17,915 nucleotides of DNA from Auxenochlorella pyrenoidosa. Taxonomy: Eukaryota > Chlorophyta > Trebouxiophyceae > Chlorellales > Chlorellaceae. Shown one piece after another: positions 10,415-17,915 of the stretch. A program made the translations under genes and the position numbers. The first letter of the stretch is position 1. Every line of letters starts with the position of its first letter. The stretch spans positions 1,179,965-1,197,879 of the forward strand of contig KQ482053.1 in assembly GCA_001430745.1 (NCBI GenBank). Direction: 5' to 3'. Under the pieces are notes generated by a model that did no database searches, was not told the DNA's origin, and saw only the letters and a program-made list of their open reading frames with translations.

Positions 10415-10435
10415 GCTGGGTCGCACGCGCCCTAG
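10415..10435 (-). other. 21-bp spacer between the TMEM234-like stop and the next ATG
   Basis: The minus strand has TGA at 10438-10436, a second out-of-frame TAG at 10434-10432, and the downstream ATG at 10414-10412. The spacer is too short to hold a promoter, a 5' UTR or a polyadenylation signal. Any signals for separate transcripts would have to lie within coding sequence. Confidence 0.7.
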
Positions 10436-11247
10436 TCAAGCTTGCGGCGCACGTGCCAGCGTGCACAGCGTGACGCCTAAGCACACCAGCAGCACCCCGG
10501 CGGCGCCGCCGGTCGGGCTGCTCAGGCGGTCGCCCAGCAGGTGGTCAAACAGGGCGTTGGCTGCCAGCGAGACGCCTGCAGGGCAGGCACAGGGGGGCGG
10601 AACACGGTGCAGCTGCGCAGAGAGGAGTGCGTCGAGCAGCACGGCAGCAGCAGCAGCGCCTTGGCTGCATGTGCTGGTTTGCATGCAGGACCAGGAATGA
10701 CAGGGCAGAAGCTTGATGGCGCAGGTGGGGTTGGGGGCCAAGCGCACCCACCGTTGGCCACCGGCGCGGCGATGCTGATGTCGCAAGAACCAAGCGCCGC
10801 CGCAAAGAGCACTGAGCCCACCAGGTTGAGCGCCTGGGGCAGCAGGAAAGCGGGTGTGAGAAGATGGTGCAGCAGGCCGTCAAGCGGGCCCAGGCCTGCA
10901 TGATGAAATGGGAGGGTGGCGCTTTGGTCAGGTCGCCAGGCTGAGTGGACGGCAAGCACTGTCCATAAGCAAGGTGCGCATGCAGGAGCGCACCAATGAA
11001 CTGGCGGGCAGGGGTCTTGGCAGCCAGACGTGTGCCCCGGGCAATGAATGGATTCGTGATACCTGCAGCACAAAGTTCAAACAAGGGCAGGGCGGCGGCG
11101 GCAGCGGCAGCGTTAGCGGCGGCAGCACTGGCAGGGCACTGTGGGGCGGCAGATCGAAACATTGCAAAGGTATAACAGACAGGGCAGTGGTACGCTGGTA
11201 CCCGTGCAAGCAGCAGAGAAGGCCCAGGCAGCGAAAACAGATGTCAT
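10436..11247 (-). CDS. TMEM234-like small transmembrane protein, 4 exons
   Basis: This is a complete 132-residue model of exons 11247-11202, 11062-10994, 10895-10752 and 10575-10436, in phase and ending at TGA. It belongs to the TMEM234 family (formerly UPF0546) of small four-helix proteins related to half of a drug/metabolite transporter; their transported substrate is not established. Helix 1 is split by intron 1 (SVFAAWAFSAACTG joined to ITNPFIARGT, the family's W-G-x-TNP-like region). Helix 2 runs about 49-67 (AFLLPQALNLVGSVLFAAAL). A polar D-I-S-I-A-A-P-V-A-N-G stretch follows, matching the family's DLTLAVPICN-like block. Helices 3 and 4 are ANALFDHLLGD and GAAGVLLVCLGVTLC. Family length is about 130-140, so nothing is missing. 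Intron 1 has donor GTACCA, the only clear GTA donor in the window. An ATG at 11162 would give a different N-terminus but loses helix 1. Confidence 0.85.
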
Positions 11248-11681
11248 CGCACTCCGACAGGGAGGTAAAGGCCGGTAGGCAATGCCCGGAAATGCAAAAC
11301 ACGACACTGGTTCAAACAAATCCAGGGAAGCGTGCGGGCAGCGCACCCCAAAGAAGACCGACGACAATTGGAAGCAGGGACCCGCTGGACATCCGCTGCG
11401 ATGCTCAATCGGTTGCTCGAACTTTAAGTGAGTAAGAGGATAGTCCTGATGACAGGAAGGAGACAGCAAAAACGAGTGCCAGGTTGTCATTCCAGCGGGG
11501 AACCTTTGCCAGTTGCGGCCTCGCCGACCGCAATCGCAAAGGGGAGTAACTCATCTTTTATTACCCGAGCACTTCCCGTGAGCAGCAGCGGAACTTTTGC
11601 GGTTGCGTGAACAGCGCCGAGCGGCGCGGGGGCGTGTCCCACTTGATTCGGCAGTAACCCGAAGGGAACGCTCGGCCCGCA
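11248..11681. promoter_or_regulatory. Divergent intergenic promoter region
   Basis: These 434 bases separate the start codons of the TMEM234-like gene (-) and the nucleotide-sugar transporter (+), so they hold the promoters and 5' UTRs of both. The base composition is visibly less GC-rich than the flanking genes, with A/T-rich patches around 11420-11480 and 11540-11570. CAATTGG at 11365-11371 contains a minus-strand CCAAT, about 120 bases before the TMEM234-like ATG. I see no clear TATA box. No ORF here resembles a gene. Confidence 0.7.
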
Positions 11682-14445
11682 ATGGTGGATGGGACTCCCC
11701 GCTCAGCGGGAGGCGAGCACGGGCCTTTAGTTCGTCTGGGAGCCATCTTCTACTTCATGTCTAGTTCCATGTTGGTGCAGTTCACCACCAAGGTGAGGCG
11801 AGGCTGGCAGAAGGCGCCGGGGTGCATTTCCGAGTCGCAACCGCCGCCGCCGGTGCCGCCTTGCGGGGCACCCGGAGCGTGCTCGAGAGGATGCTGCCCT
11901 GCCCTCCATACCGCTGCGTAATACAGCAATGAACAGCTGGCAACCGTGCTCTTCTCCATGCCGCTACCATGATGAAAAAGCTTGTGAAGCTGAGGCACAT
12001 CCCCGCTGTGCACATGCACCACCCTCCCCTCCTCCGCCCCTGCCCTGCACCCATGCTGCCTCCTCCTTCCGTACATCCCCGGAGCAGGCCGTGTTCACCA
12101 ACTACGGCTTCCACTTCCCGCTGACGGTTGCGCTGCTTCAAATGGCCTTCATCGCGCCTGTGTCGTACGTGGTGGCGCGGCCGCAGCTGTCGTGGGCGCT
12201 GGTGCGGCAGCTGGCGCCGCTGGCCATGGTCAACGTGATGAATGTGGTGTGCGGCCTCATAGGTGCGCGCCCTGTGCACGGACCTGGCAGAGGACTGAGC
12301 AGCGGGGATGGGCAGGTCTGAATGGGGGTGGCGGATGGCCCTGCGCCACAGGATGAGCACCGTTGGTGGGCCGCTCACTGAGCTGGCGGCAGCACGCATT
12401 GGCCTGACTGCTGGCATGGTTGCTAGCACATGTCTAGGTTGTCTCGTCAGCTGCCCGCACTGCCACCTGAGGCTGTTTGGCTTCCAGGCTGTTTCACACC
12501 GTGTGCTTCAGCCATGGGGCTGCGACGTGCCTGCCCGCCTTCCCGCTTGTCAGCCACAGAGGTTGCCGGCTTGCCTGTTGCCCTGCAGGCACGGCGGGGC
12601 TGAACGTGCCAATGTTCATCGCGCTGCGTCGCTTCACCCTGCTTTTCACCATCCTGCTGGAGCGCTTCTGGCTGAAAAAGATCCACGACTGGCCCACCTT
12701 GAGTGCAATGGGCATCATGATTGGAGGTGTGCGGAAACGGGTCAACCGAGGCGCACGGTGGCTTTGTCCTTGGGGACCTGTCCCTCTCGGCTCACTGCAG
12801 ATGAAGCAGGCTCGGGCGGGGCATAGAGATGCTCTGCCAGAGCCAACTGCAGGGGGGCCTGGCCGCAACCTGCTGCCTTGCCTCACAGCCGGGGCCCCCG
12901 CTGCCGCTGCGCCGAGTGCAGGCGCCGTCATGGCCGCGGCCACCGATCTGAGCTTCAACCCACGCGGCTATGCGGCGGTGCTGTGCAACGACCTGCTCAC
13001 CTCGCTCTACCTCATCATGGTCAAGAACACCCCCGGCACCAACGGCCTCAGGTGGGCCAGCGCAGGGTGCTGCTGGTGTCCGTCCTGCCATGCCAGCCGG
13101 CATGTGCCTCCAACAGCAACGCCGGCATCGTCGACGCAGTGCTCGTCTGGCATGCGGCCCGCTGGCAAGCGCCTTTTTCTCCCCGGCCCTCGTGCAGCAC
13201 CACCGGCATGCTGTTCTACAACAGCATGCTGTCGCTGCCCATGCTGCTGGGCGCGGTGGCGCTCCGCGGCGAGCCCGGCCGGCTGGGCAGCTACCCGCTG
13301 CTGTGGGACCCGCAGTTCCAGCTGGTGGTGAGCGGGGGTGCCTGCTGCTTTGCCCATCCTGGAGGCATGCTTGCGTGGGGTACGCGCAACCGTGGACGTG
13401 TTCCGGCCGTGCAAGCCGCTGCGCCCAAGCGCTCCTGTGGGGGACTGTGTGCCCCTCTGCCTGCCTGCAGCTGCTGCTGGCTTCGGCGCTGGGCCTGTCC
13501 ATCAACCACTCCACCTTTGTGTGCACGCGCGTCAACGAGCCACTCATGACGTCGGTGGCAGGTGATTGTCGCACGCAGACAGCAGCGCGGTGCTGAGCGT
13601 GCGGTGCAGGCTGCATGATGCCACACCGAGGCGCAGGCTGCACCGTGGTTTGATGCCAGTTTGATGTCAGCCCTCGTGCATTCAGCATTGAATAGATGGA
13701 GGTAGGTCTGCATGTGCTCACCTCGATGCACCACCGCATCTGCGTGCCTGCTGCAGGCAACCTGAAGAACGCGATCATGACGATCGTGGGCGCGTTTGCC
13801 TTTGGCGACTTCATTTTCGAGCCCTGGAACGCCGCGGGCTTGGCGGTCAGCATGGCGGGCGCTGTGTGGTACGCCATGCGCTCGGCGCTGCGGGTGAGCC
13901 TTCCAGTGGGGATCACGCAGGGCTGCATGCAGGGCTGGAGCCCGAGGCGGGGGCGCTGGGTGCGCTGGGTGTTTCCAGAAGGCATGGCACTCTAGAAAGG
14001 CATGAGCGGGTTGTTGCCACACGGCTGCGAGCGCGGGGGCAGGGCCTGGTTTGCCAGCAGAGACCAGCAGGGCGTAGGTTAAGCTGCATGTCTGTGCAAG
14101 GCAAAGGATTTGTTGTTTCAAGCGACGCCATGCATATGTTCCGAGGTGCTGACCTCTTGCGATCTCTGCCGGACGCAGGCCCGCCAGAAGACGCTGAAGG
14201 ACCGGCTGCTGCAGCAGGTGCCAGTGATCGGCCGCGATCGGCTGAAGAACCGCAGCATGGACCAGGCGCAGCTGACGGGCACCCCCACCGCCTTCACGGC
14301 CTCGGGCGCCAGCTCGGCGCAGCTGGGGGCAACGATGGGCATGGGCATGAGCGGCAGCGTGGCCATGGGTCACTCGCGCAGCGGCAGCAGAGGGGAGCTG
14401 CTTGCGGACCGGCAGGAGCGGGAGCGGGAGCGGCAACAGCAGTAG
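11682..14445 (+). CDS. Nucleotide-sugar transporter, SLC35D-like, 8 exons
   Basis: A predicted Golgi or ER membrane antiporter that brings a nucleotide sugar into the lumen in exchange for the nucleoside monophosphate. Exons 11682-11792, 12088-12262, 12589-12726, 12922-13051, 13198-13327, 13471-13561, 13757-13893 and 14179-14445 join to 393 codons (392 residues). About ten membrane segments follow the usual drug/metabolite-transporter layout: RLGAIFYFMSSSMLV (TM1), the LNVPMFIALRRFTLLFT block (about 100-116), AVMAAATDLSFN (about 143-154), LFYNSMLSLPMLLG, and GNLKNAIMTIVGAFAFGDF (about 259-277). The last is the conserved G-N-x-K-N loop-helix of this superfamily. Order and motifs fit SLC35D (UDP-GlcNAc/UDP-glucose/GDP-mannose group); the substrate cannot be read from sequence. 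The start is a good ATG in the first open exon. An 88-residue C-terminal tail (exon 8) is hydrophilic, Gly/Met/Ser-rich, ends in RERERQQQ and is longer than usual. Confidence 0.9.
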
Positions 14446-14630
14446 CGCCGGGGAGTGCGCCACTGGCGCCCTGCCCCTGAATTTTTAGTTGGCCTGTGTG
14501 CTGGCTGCTTGGCTTCTGCTGCTCCTTGCCTGCCGTTTTGCTGTTCCCAGCTGTGCTCTCTTCGCTCTGCCCTCTTGCTGTCCTGCCACATTTTCGGTGC
14601 TCCAAACTCAACACCAGGCGAATTGCTCAA

Positions 14631-14635
14631 TGTAA
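14631..14635 (+). promoter_or_regulatory. TGTAA polyadenylation signal for the nucleotide-sugar transporter gene
   Basis: TGTAA lies about 186 bases after the TAG at 14443-14445, giving a 3' UTR of about 200 bases. It is the first such signal after the stop. Confidence 0.75.
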
Positions 14636-14684
14636 GCATGCGTTGCTTACAGGGGGGCCATGCTGGGTGGCACACTGTACAGCC

Positions 14685-14689
14685 TTACA
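14685..14689 (-). promoter_or_regulatory. TGTAA polyadenylation signal for the TRP channel gene
   Basis: TTACA on the plus strand gives TGTAA on the minus strand, about 80 bases after the stop at 14771-14769. A second copy at 14651-14647 could serve as an alternative, longer 3' end that would overlap the transporter's 3' end. Confidence 0.7.
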
Positions 14690-14768
14690 ATGTGAGGTAG
14701 CAGGAACTCGGCCAGGCTGCGTCAGGCTGCCTGGCAGTTCAGAACCCAGGGCTGGCTCTTGCCTGCTG

Positions 14769-17700
14769 TCACTTGGACGCGAACCCCTGGCTGAGGCTGG
14801 CCTTCAGCAGTGCCTTGAGCTCCGACACCTCGGTAGACAGCGCATCCAGCTTGGCATCAAGGCTGGCCAGCTTCCTGTTGTCGGCGCCAGGTGGCGCCGG
14901 CGCTGGCGCCTGCCTGCCGCCCTCCTGTTCCTCGTTGTCGCCGCCTGGCACGGGAGACAACAGGTAGATGCTTGACATGCTGCAAAGCGTGCAAGGGCAG
15001 GCCGGCCTGGGTACAGAGGCCAGTGGGAGGGGTCCATGCTGCAGCAGCAGCTCACCCAGCAGCGTCGTCTCCTCGTCGTCCCCTTCTTCCGCCCACAGCT
15101 TGTCCAGCCTGCAGAGTTGGTCCAACAAGAAAAACTCTTTGAAGCATCAGAGCGGCCAGCAGGTTCCTGTGCCTGTGCCGCAGGTTGACGCACCTGTGGC
15201 ACATGCCTCGGGCATCTGCTCAAAGAGCACCTGGTGCCCTTCTGTCCCCTCGGATTGGTTCACTACCTGCCCGCCTGCCCCGGCCCTGCCCTGGGCCCCC
15301 TGGCTTGCCCCTGCCTGACAGCGTCCATCTTGTCGGGGTCCACCCGCAGCACATGCAGGTAGCGGGGGTACAGCCCGGGGAACAGGCGCTCGATCCAGCT
15401 GCAGGGTGGGGGCAGCCAGAGCTTGGGGGTGAGCTGCTTGGTGCGGTTCCCTCGTGCCCTCTGTTCCAATGCAGGGGCAGCCACGGGATAGACCTGGAGC
15501 AGTTTAATTTCACTGCCACAGCCGGCAGGTCCAAGCCCTCAGAGTCGCCACCCGGCACGCAAGTTTAAAGTGTCCATGAAAGGATTGCCCTATGCAGCGC
15601 TTCCCCGTGCAGCTTGCATTCCGAGGGGCAGCCTTGCAAAGCCCTCTCTCCCTGTGCCCCCCACCCCGGGATGCTGCTCTCCAGCTCGTCAATGGCCTGA
15701 GCCTTGGACAGCAGCATGCGCAGGCCCTCATTCTCGGTCACCTGCAGACACAAGCCGCAGGCCGCACAGCAGGTGGGATGCAAGCTGCAGGTATGCATGG
15801 GCAGGCGACAGACGGTGCGGTGCAGGGACGTGCGCCGAGTACTTCCAGGGGATGCACAAGGGGGGATGGGTTCCACAACAGAGCTGCACAGGCCTGAGCA
15901 GGAGGCCCTCCCCGGCCTGCCTTGTCGAGCGTGTTGGTCATGATGGACACCAGCATGTTGAGCAGGACTGTGCCCAGCACAAACACAAACAGCACGCCCA
16001 GCAGGCTGGCCGCCACTGCAGGCGCGGGCAGGCGGGGGGCGCGGGGCGCTGTAGCGACCAATGAAGTGACCCTGCCCCATCCTCATGCAAATCCACCAGG
16101 AATGCCTCGCACAGCAAAACTTCCGCAACCCAGATGCCCGCCCCCCTCGTTGCGAGCTGCAGAGCTGCACCACCAGCGGATGTGCACTGCTGCCCCTGCA
16201 CTTAACAGGCGGCCCGCCCACCCGGGTTGTGCGCGTGCTCGTACAGCGGGTTGAGGTCGGCGTTGCCCGCCAGCCAGGTGGTCATCATCACCAGGGACTT
16301 GCCAATGTTGGAGAACTCCTGGGCAGGGCAGGGCAGGGCAGGGCGGCAAGGGTCGCGCCAGGGTGGAGCCCAAGCGCAGCTCGGCGTGACGGGACAGAGC
16401 GGGCAGGTGTGCACTCGGGCAGGCTGCGTAGGGCACAACCAACAGACGGCTCCACTGCAGGTGCCAGGCGGCGGCGCCCGCACCTCGTGCTTCTTCTGGT
16501 CGCGGCGGAAGAGGATGTGGAAGGAGGTGGCGAAGCCAAACACCAGCAGGCCCAGGAAGGCCAGGTACCACTTGACGTCGTGCAGCACCTGCGGGGGGGG
16601 GGGGGGGCGCGTGGGCAGGTGTGCGTGCGCGCGCCACGCACGAATGCGTGCCGGAGGAGGGATTTGCACCGGCAAGCCAGCTGCAGCTGAGCTGGAAGGA
16701 CGAGGTCGTGCTTGGGCAGCAGTTTCTGGACCCCCCACGCGGCGTGGAGCATCACCACTGGCGCCCCAGGATGCGTGGAGCATCACCACTTGTCGACCGG
16801 CATGCCACTGAGCTGCCGCCACTGCATGCCCGGGCAGCCCAGCCTGGGGCCCCCACCTCCTTGACGTCGTCCAGGAAGGCGAAGCGAGTCGCACGGAAGA
16901 CGCGCGAGAAGTACTGCAGCCTGCGGGCCAGGGGGGCCAGACGTGGCTGCCAGCAGGTTTTACGGGCGAGCCAGGGAGATAGACGCTCGGAACTGTGGTG
17001 CACTCGTTCCGCCAGCCAGCAGCGCGTGAGACAGCGCCTCACCTGAACAGCAGGAGGATGCACTGCACCGCCGCCAGGATGCTGCAGCCAAGGAGAGAGG
17101 GCACAGCCAAGCGCTGAGAAAGCGCTGAGAAAGCGCCCCTTGTCCTTTGCATCTAGCGCAGCGGGCTGTCTACTGCTGCCGCCATCTGTGTTGCAGCTGC
17201 TGCATGCCCGGCACGGTGCAGGCAATCTTGCCTGAGGTAGTCGGATGAGATGTTGAGGCGACCAAGGTGCTGAACCACAATGGCGAGCTGCAGGCAGGCA
17301 GCCCAGCAGGCGGGCAAAGTGGCATGCAAGTTCATGGCCTGGGCTACCTGCCCAAGCCTGGCGCTAGCATGCTGCAAGAGGCGGTGAAGAGCAGCCTGTC
17401 AGGGCTGGCTGCAATATGCCAACAAGCGAAATACAGCCCCTCCCTCGCCTGGATGGAGTATGTGGCCACGTCAACAACGTTCCAGGCGGTGGCCCAGCCC
17501 CACGCGCCGTAGGCCAGGATGGTGCAGACCTGCGGGCCACGAGTGGCGCCATGTCAGCAGCGGTCTTCGCAAAGGGCTTCACTCCTGGCCCCCCCACCCT
17601 CCGCCGCACACAGGCATGTGCTGTGCCTTTGTCTGATCACCTGCCGGGTCGCCGTACCCCCACCCCACCCCCCACCCCTACCCCAGCCTCGATACACGCA

Positions 17701-17841
17701 CTCACACACACACACACAAACACACACCTCAATGACCATGAAGGGTGCCATGCCGACCAGGGACAGAATGTCGCAGGCCACGGTGGCGCGGCCCCGCGAC
17801 GTGGCCAGGATCTCCCGCAGGCTCATCTTGGTGTCCTCGTC
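14769..17841 (-). CDS. TRP-type cation channel, C-terminal 12 exons (5' end outside window)
   Basis: Membrane and C-terminal part of a transient-receptor-potential channel, a tetrameric cation channel. Exons: 17841-17728, 17529-17449, 17287-17232, 17081-17043, 16920-16857, 16588-16484, 16318-16222, 16015-15921, 15741-15665, 15398-15315 (or to 15267), 15108-15056, 14944-14769. They join to 347 codons (346 residues visible). Residues about 20-36 form a helix. WNVVDVATYSIQ (54-65) matches the S3 start of TRP channels. ILAAVQCILLLF plus RLQYFSRVFRATRF is S4 and its basic linker, and WYLAFLGLLVFGFATSFHILF is S5. FSNIGKSLVMMTTWLAGNADL (from 155) is the pore helix and filter. LFVFVLGTVLLNMLVSIM is S6, followed by TLDKVTENEG...LLSKAQAIDELE, the post-S6 helix typical of TRPV/ankyrin-type TRPs. 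The tail is acidic and ends in a predicted coiled coil (LASLDAKLDALSTEVSELKAL). Three introns use GC donors. The subfamily is uncertain because any ankyrin domain would lie upstream. Confidence 0.85.
16321..16344. repeat. GGGCA pentanucleotide repeat in a TRP gene intron
   Basis: Four perfect GGGCA units (16321-16340) plus a partial fifth. In the sense of the gene this is a CCTGC-type pyrimidine-rich repeat that ends directly at the acceptor CCCAG of the pore exon (exon start 16318), so the repeat itself serves as the polypyrimidine tract. Confidence 0.85.
16593..16607. repeat. 15-base G homopolymer (C15 on the sense strand of the TRP gene)
   Basis: Fifteen consecutive G residues on the plus strand. 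On the gene's strand they form a C15 tract immediately before the GCAG acceptor of the S5 exon at 16588. Its length is likely variable between strains and error-prone in sequencing. Confidence 0.85.
16742..16790. repeat. 18-bp direct repeat, 31 bases apart, in a TRP gene intron
   Basis: GCGTGGAGCATCACCACT occurs at 16742-16759 and again at 16773-16790. It lies in the intron between the S4-linker exon and the S5 exon. It is a short local duplication with no sign of function. Confidence 0.85.
17655..17727 (-). repeat. GT microsatellite and G-run array at the start of a TRP gene intron
   Basis: On the sense (minus) strand the intron that starts at 17727 opens directly with a (GT)n tract (17727-17703, interrupted once). 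Runs of G follow: G4, G4, G6, G4 and G5, separated by one or two bases (17684-17657). The G runs meet the pattern for an intramolecular G-quadruplex. The exon-intron boundary (GAG then GTGTGTG) is set by reading frame, because the repeat offers many equivalent GT dinucleotides. Confidence 0.8.
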
Positions 17842-17915
17842 CTGCAGGGGCGTGTGAGGCTGGCCCGGGGCTAAGCACTGGGGCATGCGCTTGGGTGTGG
17901 GGCGAACGGAGGGGG

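Larger units (their letters stand above)
14446..14768. other. Convergent 3' UTR region
   Basis: These 323 bases lie between the stop of the transporter gene (+) and the stop of the TRP channel gene (-). They hold one TGTAA per strand (14631-14635 on +, 14685-14689 on -) plus a second minus-strand TGTAA at 14651-14647. The T-rich plus-strand stretch at about 14480-14595 fits a 3' UTR. No ORF here looks like a gene. Confidence 0.75.

Noticed and set aside
9390..10700. Long plus-strand open frame of 436 codons
   Set aside because: It is antisense to the acidic-protein gene and the TMEM234-like gene. It crosses their introns without disturbance and has only GC-driven Ala/Pro/Ser/Arg content with no recognisable domain. 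High GC makes stop codons rare in shadow frames.
11160..11162. ATG giving an alternative TMEM234-like N-terminus (MFRSAAPQ...)
   Set aside because: It lies inside intron 1 and reads through a good acceptor (TTTGTGCTGCAG). The model starting at 11247 restores a hydrophobic first helix and the family's TNP region in phase.
17842..17886. In-frame ATG upstream of the first visible TRP exon (MPQCLAPG...)
   Set aside because: The sequence between it and 17841 ends in CACACGCCCCTGCAG, a typical acceptor. TRP channels have a long cytosolic N-terminus, so the true start lies beyond the window.

Overview
This window looks like nuclear DNA of a green alga, most likely a Chlorella-type trebouxiophyte. 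The reasons are the high GC content, genes cut into many short exons by introns of roughly 100-250 bases, Ala/Gln-rich insertions in conserved proteins, a eukaryotic tRNA with internal promoter boxes, and TGTAA polyadenylation signals downstream of stop codons. The species call is an inference. There are no operon-style prokaryotic genes, phage genes, insertion sequences or CRISPR arrays. I rebuilt gene models by hand from reading frame, splice sites and phase. Every model below sums to a whole number of codons across all its exons, which is a strong internal check.

Layout. 1-325: no gene seen, but a duplicated segment containing a small hairpin. 326-398 (+): tRNA-Lys(CTT) with a Pol III terminator. 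602-8738 (-): an 18-exon gene for TTI1, the HEAT-repeat subunit of the TELO2-TTI1-TTI2 complex that matures PIKK kinases, with its TGTAA signal at 551-555. 8938-10414 (-): a 3-exon gene for an acidic, low-complexity protein I do not recognise; it may really be the 5' part of the TTI1 gene. 10436-11247 (-): a complete 4-exon TMEM234-like small membrane protein whose stop lies only 21 bases before the next ATG. 11248-11681: a divergent intergenic promoter. 11682-14445 (+): a complete 8-exon nucleotide-sugar transporter of the SLC35D type. 14446-14768: convergent 3' region with a TGTAA signal on each strand. 14769-17841 (-): the 3' twelve exons of a TRP-type cation channel whose 5' part lies beyond the right edge.

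The genes do not form one pathway. The most interesting points are gene-organisation features. There is a near-zero gap between TMEM234 and the next ORF, which could be dicistronic. An in-frame splice option would fuse the unknown protein onto TTI1. A cluster of GC-AG introns sits in the TRP channel gene. Canonical donors are nearly always GTG rather than GTA. The TRP channel has a divergent pore loop. I do not see a plausible new multi-gene system such as a defence island or biosynthetic cluster.
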